Assembly (NCBI GenBank): GCA_016716765.1
Contig: JADJVA010000025.1
Location: forward strand, 62,001-126,000
Source of the DNA: Bdellovibrionales bacterium
GTDB taxonomy: Bacteria; Bdellovibrionota; Bdellovibrionia; Bdellovibrionales; UBA1609
DNA length: 64,000 bases
Direction of reading: 5' to 3'
Positions 26,386-33,728 of this stretch are shown here, in pieces (position 1 is the first letter of the stretch; each line of letters starts with the position of its first letter). A program made the position numbers and the translations under genes. The notes below the pieces were generated by a model, which had not been told where the DNA came from, searched no databases, and saw only the letters and a program-made list of their open reading frames with translations.

Positions 26386-27294
26386 TCAAAATGGAACTCG
26401 GAAGTCAACGCTATGCATCGCCCCGTTGCCATTCCTAACGTCATTTTTAAAGGAATAGTCCAACTTTAATCTTGGGCCAGCAAAAGCCCAACCCGCCGAG
26501 ACAAAAGTTTTGTCTGCTATTTCATCTCTCTCCGCTCCGACTCGAACGGCCAGGAAGCTGCTAGTGAAAGTCTCAATCCCAAAACCAAATCGATATTTTT
26601 TCTGAATATGCTTTTCCAAGGCCTTCGCCACATCAAATCTAAATCGAAAGATTTCATTGTAAAAATATACCGCGCCAAGTCCAAGCTCTGGTATATCCCG
26701 AAGATGCGTGGGCAACTTATCACTTTCCCTTGTAAGGAAATGATCCCAGGTTAATCCTATTCCCCAGTCTGGTCGTGGAGCGAACAAAAGCCCGAGAGTG
26801 CTGTTCCAAACGGAAGCATCCAATCCACCCTCCTCAACAATATCTCGATAGTGAACGGAAAGTCCGCCTGTAAAATGCCTGGCAAGAAAACCACCAATGG
26901 CGACCAGTCCATATTGCTCATCCACAGGAAGTTTATCCGGAAAGGTCCGTCTTTTTTTCAGATAACTGAATCCTCCGGGAACAATCACCCCTTCTGTATT
27001 ATCGATAAATCCTATGCCCATTACTGTTTCGCCGAAGCCTTTGCCCAATTCTCCATCGGCATAAAAGATGGCCGAAGAAAACTCTCTTGCGTGGGGAAGG
27101 ATGGCGGGATTCAGAAATTGCCCCTCCTCAGCTTCTGTAGCTGCGCGACCCGTGCCTCCCAATGCTGATGAGATGGGGCCTGTAAAATACTGTGCGCGCG
27201 CAAGAGGATTGCAAAAGCCCAAAAAACAAACAAGCAGCGTGATTTTAAAAATCAAAAAACCAAAAGACTCTTCATTCAATTTTACTTTTGTCAT
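26386..27294 (-). CDS. outer-membrane protein, 3' exon of an intron-interrupted gene
   Basis: About 302 residues. The signal sequence (FKITLLVCFLGFCNPLARAQ) is followed by GPISSALGGTGRAATEAEEGQFLNPAILP, similar to PorV/FadL-type outer-membrane proteins, then alternating strands ending in Phe. Its function is unknown. The group II intron ends at 27293, so the ATG at 27294 straddles the intron/exon boundary. Splicing would join it to a 20-base 5' exon (29181-29200) in frame, giving MTENPDMTKVKLNEESF. Without splicing the gene has no upstream promoter of its own except inside the intron, whose ORF stop overlaps this ATG (TGATG). Confidence 0.8.
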   Translation of the reverse strand: MTKVKLNEESFGFLIFKITLLVCFLGFCNPLARAQYFTGPISSALGGTGRAATEAEEGQFLNPAILPHAREFSSAIFYADGELGKGFGETVMGIGFIDNTEGVIVPGGFSYLKKRRTFPDKLPVDEQYGLVAIGGFLARHFTGGLSVHYRDIVEEGGLDASVWNSTLGLLFAPRPDWGIGLTWDHFLTRESDKLPTHLRDIPELGLGAVYFYNEIFRFRFDVAKALEKHIQKKYRFGFGIETFTSSFLAVRVGAERDEIADKTFVSAGWAFAGPRLKLDYSFKNDVRNGNGAMHSVDFRVPF

Positions 27295-29180
27295 CAAGTA
27301 AACAGAGGTAGTTGCCTACCTCCGCTCCTCACAGAACCGGACGTGCGCAATTTACGCATCCGGCTCTTCGGGTTACGTTTCGATACTGTACCGAGTCCAT
27401 TTTCAAGATCAATCACAATACTTCCTAGCGAGGGTTTCGGGATCGGGTTGAACATGAGGCGTCGATTGAATGACTCCCAGGTGAATGAGCGTCTTTGGCT
27501 GCGACGGTTGAGCCACTTGAACAGAAGACCAATACACGCAAAGTAAAAGTGCGAGAGCTTGGCCAGGTTGTAGCTTACACCGTAGTAGTTATAGTGCCCA
27601 ATGATTTTCGCTCGAGCCTTTTCCCAGAGAACATCGAGCTTGTATCTATGGCGACATTCTTTGATCCATTCCTTAAAGGATTGAATTGCTCGGCCCAATC
27701 TTTTGGGATTGGTCTTTGCCTTTAGAAATCGTCGCCCAAGCCAGGCTTTCCCCCAGTAGAGGCTAAAACCAACAAAGGCAAGGTCTCCAGTCTGATCTCG
27801 AGGGCCAAATTTTCGGATTCCGCTCTTGTCGGCATTGAGCTTCAGACCAAATTCTGCAAGTCGTTGCTCCAGTTCGTCTCGAAATGTTTTCGATTTCTCG
27901 AGGTCGTTGAACACAAAGACGGCGTCATCGGCATACCTGACGATTTCGCCGCACCTCTGCCAGTTGCTCTCGAACCACTGATCCAGGGCAAAGTGCAGAT
28001 AGATGTTTGCTAGGATAGGACTCACAGGGTTTCCTTGAGGTGTTCCTATCGAGCTTTTGGAGAGATCCCCATCGACTGTGAGGATCGAGTTCCTAAGGGT
28101 TCTTCGGATGTGCCTAAGGAAGAAAGGGTCCTTTATCCTGGTTTCCACCATTGACATGAGTTTGTCTTGGTCGACGGTATCGAAAAATTTTTCGATGTCC
28201 ATCTCCACAACGACGGCATGCTTCCCTCTCTTGTTGAGCTCCTGATAGAGACGAGAAAGCGCCTGATGAGGTGATCTTCCACGCCTGAAACCATATGAGT
28301 GCCGATGCATGATCGGGTCAAATATGGCTTCCAGGATTTTTGCTGTGTTAAGCTGGACGACTTTGTCCTCCAGGCATCCAACAGCGAGCGGCCTTTTTCC
28401 CCCTTGCGGTTTCGGGATAAGAACCTGTCTCGATGGCTTAGGTCTCCAGCCTCCCTTGGCAATCTCATCACTGAGCTTTTCGAGGTTGATATCGAGATCC
28501 TTGCCGTATTGATCTTTTGTGACTTGGTCGATTCCGACAGCTTTGTTTCCTTTGATCTGCCGGAACGCCTGGCGGAGGTTGTGTTCGTTCAGATGGTGCA
28601 TCACATGTGTGAAGCGCTGACCTTGATCGAACTTCCTTGCCGCAGCATCTATCCTGTCGATCCCTGTATAACCCTTGTATGGTCCCTCGGTGGGAACCGG
28701 TGGTACAAGTCTCGACGGGTTCGCTTGCCGTGTTTCCCTTCGCTCCATGCGCATTACCACACTTCCTCGCTACTATGAAAACATCTGACTTCTTTAGTGG
28801 GAATGGTTTCCGACTTGAGCCTCACGTCTTGCCGAAAATATTTGCTCAACCTTGAGCGACCCACTGAAGATCTCCTGGGTTTCATCAACAGCCTTTCCAA
28901 CATGCCATGGCCTCGGACCCCGGTGGTGTCACATATCACACTGGCTGTGTGATTCTTTGATATTGCCTTCGCTGCTACATAGTTGCTCGGCCACCACAGG
29001 CTAAAGTGTTTAACGGGGCTCAATCCCTTCACGCTTGTCGCATTACGGCCTGCTGGATTTCTGTTTACGCTTCGCAACCCACCTCGCGGTGAGCCACGCA
29101 AAACTCGATACACGGACCTGACGGTGTTTCCCGTGACAGAACTTACATCTGTTGGTTGTTGATAACTTTGCCCAGCGCAC
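27293..29180 (-). mobile_element. group II intron, apparently full-length (1888 bases)
   Basis: The minus strand begins at 29180 with GTGCG, the group II 5' consensus, and ends at 27293 with TTACTTGAT, an AY 3' end. Domain V is recognisable at 27367-27333 (GAGCCGGATGCG, TAAA, then TTGCGCACGTCCGGTTC; AGC triad). Domain VI follows as GAGGTAG-GCAA-CTACCTC at 27322-27305. About 420 bases of 5' RNA domain precede the reverse-transcriptase ORF, whose C-terminus is encoded across domain V. All parts needed for splicing appear present. Confidence 0.9.
27294..28754 (-). CDS. ltrA: group II intron-encoded reverse transcriptase/maturase
   Basis: A 486-residue protein with the RT0-RT7 blocks: KAVGIDQVTKDQY, RPLAVGCLEDKVVQ, HSYGFRRGRSPHQAL, VVEMDIEKFFDTVDQ, GTPQGNPVSPILANIYL, and the catalytic RYADDAVFVF. 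A maturase X domain follows (HYNYYGVSYN, FKWLNRRSQRRSFTW). No HNH endonuclease is present, so it would retarget without second-strand cleavage. The C-terminus (RTSGSVRSGGRQLPLF) is read through domains V and VI. ATG 28754 has GAGGAAG upstream and is preferred to GTG 28760. The catalytic residues are intact. Confidence 0.95.
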   Translation of the reverse strand: MRMERRETRQANPSRLVPPVPTEGPYKGYTGIDRIDAAARKFDQGQRFTHVMHHLNEHNLRQAFRQIKGNKAVGIDQVTKDQYGKDLDINLEKLSDEIAKGGWRPKPSRQVLIPKPQGGKRPLAVGCLEDKVVQLNTAKILEAIFDPIMHRHSYGFRRGRSPHQALSRLYQELNKRGKHAVVVEMDIEKFFDTVDQDKLMSMVETRIKDPFFLRHIRRTLRNSILTVDGDLSKSSIGTPQGNPVSPILANIYLHFALDQWFESNWQRCGEIVRYADDAVFVFNDLEKSKTFRDELEQRLAEFGLKLNADKSGIRKFGPRDQTGDLAFVGFSLYWGKAWLGRRFLKAKTNPKRLGRAIQSFKEWIKECRHRYKLDVLWEKARAKIIGHYNYYGVSYNLAKLSHFYFACIGLLFKWLNRRSQRRSFTWESFNRRLMFNPIPKPSLGSIVIDLENGLGTVSKRNPKSRMRKLRTSGSVRSGGRQLPLFT

Positions 29181-29200
29181 ATATCAGGATTTTCAGTCAT
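29181..29200 (-). other. 5' exon of the intron-interrupted outer-membrane protein gene
   Basis: These 20 bases (minus strand ATGACTGAAAATCCTGATAT) directly precede the intron. Joined to the 3' exon at 27292 they read MTENPDM followed by TKVKLNEE in the same frame. A TTGACA lies about 40 bases upstream with no good -10, and the ribosome-binding site (TTGGAA) is weak. The exon is inferred from the intron boundaries. Confidence 0.65.
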
Positions 29201-29327
29201 TTAGTTCCAAAAAGCATGTGAGCACTTGTCAAATGCTAACCAGACGGTCCACCTGACGCTACACATGCTCCCTATTCCAAGGCTATTTGTAACTCCAACA
29301 ATGAGAAAATTGCATCATTTATTCAGG

Positions 29328-29539
29328 AACTGGCCCGCTTGATTGTTGTTCCAAACTCCAAGTGTACCTGGCTGAACCAAATCTCTGGAATCCAGGATCT
29401 TCAAACATGCGTCCGGCAGCAGCGCTCCCGTTGTGAGCACTGCACCAAGCCGAACTCGATCCTGAAATCCAGAGATTTGGTTCAGCCAGGCTCCTTGTGT
29501 CTTGGATACAACAAATTCACCAAAGGATTGCGGGCCAGT
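29328..29539 (+). repeat. hairpin repeat copy A (~212 bp)
   Basis: Starts AACTGGCCCGCTTGATTGTT (type 1 end) and ends at CGGGCCAGT (type 2 end). Internal arms GGCTGAACCAAATCTCTGGA and TCCAGAGATTTGGTTCAGCC pair over 20 bp, then CAGGATC/GATCCTG. A central stretch forms an inner hairpin (GCAGCGCTC with GAGCACTGC, one mismatch). It lies beyond the stop of the small exported-protein gene at 29583 and is the inverted partner of copy B. Confidence 0.9.
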
Positions 29540-29582
29540 CGCTGTATTAATGTCGAATGGAGGCGCCGCAACTGATACCGGA

Positions 29583-29984
29583 TTATATTTTTTTAATTAC
29601 CGCACAGAACAGTGGCATCTTATCCGGGAAAGTAGGTTGCATATATTCAACCCGATAAGGCTCTCGAACTATTACTGGGTCTCCTTTCCTCTCGGTGGAT
29701 TTATAACTTCCATCATCGTTTTGATCGGATCCAACAAGAGTGTAGGGATAAACATTTATTTCCTTGCCATTGAGGTGCCAGTTCAAAAACCAAAGTATGG
29801 ATCTTAACTGCTCATGATAATATCCAGTCCCATCGGTTGTGTAACAGGCCAGAAAAGCTTCTCCTGGCTGGAGACGCCTCGGCTCAGTATTCGGCGAATC
29901 GCTCCTCCTCAATGCACTGGCTTGAAAATTGACCATGAAACAGCCCCCAATTACGGCAAGAGCTAAAAAAAGCATTTTTTTCAC
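29583..29984 (-). CDS. small exported protein of unknown function between inverted repeats
   Basis: A 133-residue protein with a signal peptide (MKKMLFLALAVIGGCFMVNF, cleavage near ASA). The mature part contains CYTTDGTGYYHEQLRSILWF, NWHLNGKEINVYPYTLVG and a C-terminal PLFCAVIKK; two cysteines could form a disulfide. I recognise no family. AAGGAG stands ten bases before the ATG. The gene is framed by inverted hairpin-repeat copies A and B, so it looks like cargo, but whether it moved with them is unknown. Confidence 0.7.
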   Translation of the reverse strand: MKKMLFLALAVIGGCFMVNFQASALRRSDSPNTEPRRLQPGEAFLACYTTDGTGYYHEQLRSILWFLNWHLNGKEINVYPYTLVGSDQNDDGSYKSTERKGDPVIVREPYRVEYMQPTFPDKMPLFCAVIKKI

Positions 29985-30194
29985 AGATTCTCCTTATTAG
30001 TAAACGACAGTTCGTAGCCCCAAAATTAAGGCTATTTGACACGTCCGGTTATCTCTTTTGATGCTTTAGGTCAACTATCCACTTGGGATTTAAGCAAAAA
30101 AATGACATGGTGCATCTATTTGCCATGATCGCCATCCGAAGTTCAGATCGTTTTTCAGAATGTCGATAAGAAAATCCCGGGTTTAATACAGCGG

Positions 30195-30405
30195 CTGGCC
30201 CGCAAGCCTTCAGTGAATCTGTTGTGTCCAAGACATAAGGTACCTGGCTGAACTAAATCTCTGGATTTCAGGATCGAGTTCGGCTTGGTGCAGTGCTCAC
30301 AGCGTGAGCGCTGCTGCCGGACGCATGTTTGAAGATCCTGAAATCCAGAGATTTAGTTCAGCTAGGTACCCTTGGAGTTTGGAACAACAATCAAGCGGGC
30401 CAGTT
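30195..30405 (-). repeat. hairpin repeat copy B (~211 bp, inverted relative to A)
   Basis: Begins CTGGCCCGCAAGCC (type 2 end) and ends GCGGGCCAGTT (type 1 end). The arms pair over more than 35 bp including the GGTACC; GGCTGAACTAAATCTCTGGA matches its partner with a single G-T wobble outward. The inner hairpin is GCAGTGCTCA with TGAGCGCTGC (one G-T). Its right end touches the stop codon of the lipoprotein gene at 30405 (TGA then ACTGGCC). Confidence 0.9.
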
Positions 30406-31628
30406 CATTGACGAGTGCAGACACTCACGTAATGAGGACAAGAAAGTCCCGTGGCCGTGCAGTCGCCTCCATCATATTTGATGTTTATGGGTGTCTGAGT
30501 GGTCGACCGACCATAGCAGTTTCCATTGCTCTGTTTGGGAATGACACATCGATTACCCAAATCTACCCACCAATCTTCCGGACGTAAAATCCTGCGTATC
30601 GCCTGTAAAGTGGCGCGATCTTTGTCGGAAGGAGTCAGTGGATCGATTACACGCGAACACCGAACCTTAGCCGCATCGACATCCTCTGAGCGAGCAATAA
30701 GAAATTTACTATCATTTGGACAATCCCAGGGACGTAAATTGCCTTCGGCTGGACTTCTTTTCAATAGATCCACTTCTTGAATGCTGTTGATCACGCGATG
30801 GATCCCACGAGTAAAAATGGGATGAGGCGTTACACTGTTAAAGCTATTCCCAAGCCCCATACTGAAATCAACTTGGTATCCCTTCCCAAATCCTCTCTTC
30901 CGATCATTGGGATCTGGCGAACGAGCAATAACCCCGCCTGCCTGCAAATCACCTGTATAAGTGAGAGCCAACAAACCAGCATCGCGTAGATTATCACGAA
31001 GGGATGCTGCAGAAACTTCCGAATCCAAAAAACGCACTGTGGCCTCAACCATCCGACCGGTCAGTCCCGAAATTCCCGAAAAATAACTGATTCGCTCGCT
31101 CTCTCCTAAACTCACGAGCCTTTCGGCAATAAGGGGACTATCAAGGGGTGCTAAAATATTCGCAAAATCTTTATTTTCCTGAAGGGTCTGACTTGATGCC
31201 AAGACCGCTTGAATATCGTTTCGTTGCCGAACCGCAAATTGAAGGCTTGCTCCCGTATTCTTTTCGCTCTGGTTGAGACTATCCGCTCGTTGACCTGCAG
31301 TAAAATTCTTTGTTGCAGTCTGATACTCGGGAGTTAAACGAATACCAGAACCAACTCCATACGCCCCAGCCTTAAACGTAAAAAAGGCGCGAGGGTCAAA
31401 ATCCGACTCCAGTCCGGAGCAGGACATGTAGGCCAAAGTATCTATTTCTGTGTCAAAGGCAAAGGGCAACTGACTGTTGTAACTCAAGGAATCTGAGTTA
31501 GCGATATCCAAAGGATCGGCACAATTTTGAAAACCAAACATCAAAGATATGGCAAGACCACACCAAAAAAGTGCCCGATTCACAATCCCTACTTCGAATT
31601 TTCTCACTTTGATCCAACCTGGACCCAT
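30405..31628 (-). CDS. lipoprotein of unknown function (FQNC lipobox)
   Basis: A 407-residue protein with an N-terminal hydrophobic segment ending in LMFGFQNC, a lipobox-like site with Cys36, followed by ADPLDIANSD; it is probably a lipoprotein. The mature sequence has several Cys pairs late in the protein (RPWDCPNDSK, RCVIPKQSNGNCYG, DGGDCTATGLSCPHYVSVC), suggesting disulfides. No domain is recognised. GAGGGA lies about nine bases before ATG 31628. Repeat B abuts its stop codon. Confidence 0.75.
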   Translation of the reverse strand: MGPGWIKVRKFEVGIVNRALFWCGLAISLMFGFQNCADPLDIANSDSLSYNSQLPFAFDTEIDTLAYMSCSGLESDFDPRAFFTFKAGAYGVGSGIRLTPEYQTATKNFTAGQRADSLNQSEKNTGASLQFAVRQRNDIQAVLASSQTLQENKDFANILAPLDSPLIAERLVSLGESERISYFSGISGLTGRMVEATVRFLDSEVSAASLRDNLRDAGLLALTYTGDLQAGGVIARSPDPNDRKRGFGKGYQVDFSMGLGNSFNSVTPHPIFTRGIHRVINSIQEVDLLKRSPAEGNLRPWDCPNDSKFLIARSEDVDAAKVRCSRVIDPLTPSDKDRATLQAIRRILRPEDWWVDLGNRCVIPKQSNGNCYGRSTTQTPINIKYDGGDCTATGLSCPHYVSVCTRQ

Positions 31629-31952
31629 TTTGATTGTCCCTCTACCAACTTACCTATCAATCAAAAGAGCACTTCTCGTGCCTAATTCCGTTGAAAAGAG
31701 AAAGCAAATGGAGGTTCAAATCTGCCTAATAACCACCTGAAAAAACTAATCTATGTCCATTTTAGTGAGTGCCACTGATTAAAATAGGCCTGCCTACTTC
31801 CTGTCCAGCGACCACCCTCTAGACAGACAATCTCATTTGTATGATCCCATTTTAGAGATTCTCAGAATGAAACAGACCTTAAATTGAGGACGGGGCCTGG
31901 CCAAATGCCCCTTACTCTTGCCAAGCTACAAAGGCTGTGGTTACGTCTCTCT
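31629..31952. other. non-coding interval between divergent genes
   Basis: These 324 bases separate the lipoprotein gene from galU. I find no credible gene. A TATGAT at 31840-31845 could be a -10 for galU, but no -35 is convincing. The galU frame is open upstream to 31884, so part of this interval may be translated if a longer start is used. Confidence 0.35.
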
Positions 31953-32843
31953 ATGCCAAACACTGTAAAGATTGCTGTGATTCCAACGGCAGGGCTCGGA
32001 ACCCGTTTCCTTCCGGCATCCAAGGCAATTCCGAAGGAACTATTTCCAATTATTGATCGTCCGATTCTACTTTACATTGTAGAGGAAGCCGTTCGTTCAG
32101 GAATTGAGAATATTGTCTTGGTGAATGGCAGAGGAAAAACTGCAATTGAAGATTTTTTCGATACCTCCTATGAGCTAGAAGACCGTCTTGTTAAGACGAG
32201 AAAAGACAATTGGTATGAAGAAATTCAAAGAATTAAATCCCTCGCTAACATCATTAGCATTCGCCAAAAGAAGGCGGAAGGGCTTGGTCATGCCGTTCTT
32301 GCTAGCCAACCTGTCATAGGAAAAGCTCCATTTGCAGTTCTACTGGGTGACGAACTGATGATTAATTCCCAAACTGAAACTCCGGCCATCGGTCAATTGA
32401 TTAATAGCTTTACCGAAACCGGCATTTCCACAGTCGCCGTGATGGAGGTCGAAAAGTCGGAAACCGAAAAGTATGGAATTATCGGCCATTCCGGTCAATT
32501 TCAGGGAAAATTTAAAGTGGACTTTGTTGTTGAAAAACCAAGTCCGGAAAATGCTCCTTCATCTCTCGCCCTCCCTGGCCGGTATGTGTTCTCCCACTCA
32601 ATATTTTCTCTCCTTCAAAATCTCTCCCATGGAAAGGGTGGAGAAATCCAATTAACGGACGCGATGACCGAATTGGCGAAGTCCGAAGGCCTCTTCGCTA
32701 TGAAAGTCCATGCACAAAGATATGATGCGGGAGACAAGCTCGGTTACTTAAAGGCAAATATTGAGCTCGGGTTAAAACACAACGAAATCGGGGAGCCACT
32801 TCGAGACTATTTGATTGGGCTCGCCAAGAAATTGTCATCATGA
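31953..32843 (+). CDS. galU: UTP-glucose-1-phosphate uridylyltransferase GalU
   Basis: GalU makes UDP-glucose for lipopolysaccharide and exopolysaccharide. The 296-residue protein has the nucleotide-binding KIAVIPTAGLGTRFLPASKA, KELFPIIDRPILLYIVEEAV, VLLGDEL, and the closing GDKLGYLKANIELGL motif. ATG 31953 fits the family start; the frame is open to 31884 and an ATG at 31905 is possible, but the intervening residues are unlike GalU. The ribosome-binding site is weak. The stop overlaps the next gene by four bases. Confidence 0.93.
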   Translation: MPNTVKIAVIPTAGLGTRFLPASKAIPKELFPIIDRPILLYIVEEAVRSGIENIVLVNGRGKTAIEDFFDTSYELEDRLVKTRKDNWYEEIQRIKSLANIISIRQKKAEGLGHAVLASQPVIGKAPFAVLLGDELMINSQTETPAIGQLINSFTETGISTVAVMEVEKSETEKYGIIGHSGQFQGKFKVDFVVEKPSPENAPSSLALPGRYVFSHSIFSLLQNLSHGKGGEIQLTDAMTELAKSEGLFAMKVHAQRYDAGDKLGYLKANIELGLKHNEIGEPLRDYLIGLAKKLSS

Positions 32844-33721
32844 GGATTGTCATGAACTGCCACAAATGCTTTCAAGTCCTTTTTTCTGTTCTCTTCATCT
32901 CATTTGCCCAACTGGGTTGGGGTTATATACCGAACCTTAAGATGATCCTTTCTCGCACTGCTGAAAATCATGGCCACGGCATCTACCGAGTTGAACAAGA
33001 AGTATCATTTCAGGAGGGTGAGGAAACATACCTTGTGCGCGAGGTTTGGTCAGTGAAGGATTCCCAACAGATGCGCCTCGAAGCCAGGGGTCGCAAGAAG
33101 GCAGAGAACCTTTCTTATACCTTTATTTACGATGGGCAAAACCGCTACTCGGTGGATTCCAATGGAATCCGAAAGTCATCGCGTCCCGCCGATAACTGGT
33201 TTGAACCCTATTTGTATTTTCGCTTTCAAAAGCATATTCGTCCTCGAATGGTTTCTGAGAGAATTATTCCAACAGAGGCCTTGGAAGAAAAACTTTCGCC
33301 TATTGATCCCACGAAAAACCGAAACAAACAGGATTTTTTGCGACTCTCAAGGGTCGGTGGTGTCATCACCTATGGTATCGGTCAAGCGCCACCACAAGGT
33401 GATTCATCGGCCCGACCTGGCCTTTGGATTGAGCAAGACGTATTTAATGTTCGAAAGATAAGGCTGCCGTCTCAAGCTGTTATCTCCGCTGATGAATATT
33501 CCATTTTTGCCAATCGATTTGCTTTGGCTACCAAACAGACCGTTCGGTGGGAAGATAAGTTGGCCCAAATTAGAGTCATTAGCGTAAAATCATTACCAAA
33601 TACCAAGGAAGTCCTGAGACTTTTTGAAGCTTCAAGTCTCGATTTTGGTAAGGATCCTACTGTCGCAAATAAAACCTCAGATATAAGCCCTGTAGATAAT
33701 TTCTATAGCCGGTTTCGATAG
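32840..33721 (+). CDS. exported protein of unknown function
   Basis: A 293-residue protein with a signal peptide (CFQVLFSVLFISFAQLGWG). The mature part is beta-rich (YRVEQEVSFQEGEETYLVREVWSV, NLSYTFIYDGQNRYSVDSNG, GLWIEQDVFNVRKIRLPSQA), vaguely like LolA-type lipoprotein carriers, though I cannot confirm this. The start overlaps the galU stop, and priA begins eight bases after its stop, so the three are probably co-transcribed. Confidence 0.72.
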   Translation: MRIVMNCHKCFQVLFSVLFISFAQLGWGYIPNLKMILSRTAENHGHGIYRVEQEVSFQEGEETYLVREVWSVKDSQQMRLEARGRKKAENLSYTFIYDGQNRYSVDSNGIRKSSRPADNWFEPYLYFRFQKHIRPRMVSERIIPTEALEEKLSPIDPTKNRNKQDFLRLSRVGGVITYGIGQAPPQGDSSARPGLWIEQDVFNVRKIRLPSQAVISADEYSIFANRFALATKQTVRWEDKLAQIRVISVKSLPNTKEVLRLFEASSLDFGKDPTVANKTSDISPVDNFYSRFR

Positions 33722-33728
33722 AACCCAA

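Noticed and set aside
28754..29200. 148-codon open frame at the 5' end of the intron
   Set aside because: It starts at the host-gene ATG (MTENPD) but after 20 bases runs through intron RNA domain I; the sequence (Arg/Ser/Gly-rich) is not protein-like and the intron boundaries explain it.
30049..30231. 60-codon minus-strand frame beside repeat B
   Set aside because: It starts inside repeat B and has no ribosome-binding site; composition looks non-coding.
31680..31740. tRNA-like T-loop (GGTTCAAATC)
   Set aside because: No matching T-stem, anticodon arm or acceptor stem can be built around it.
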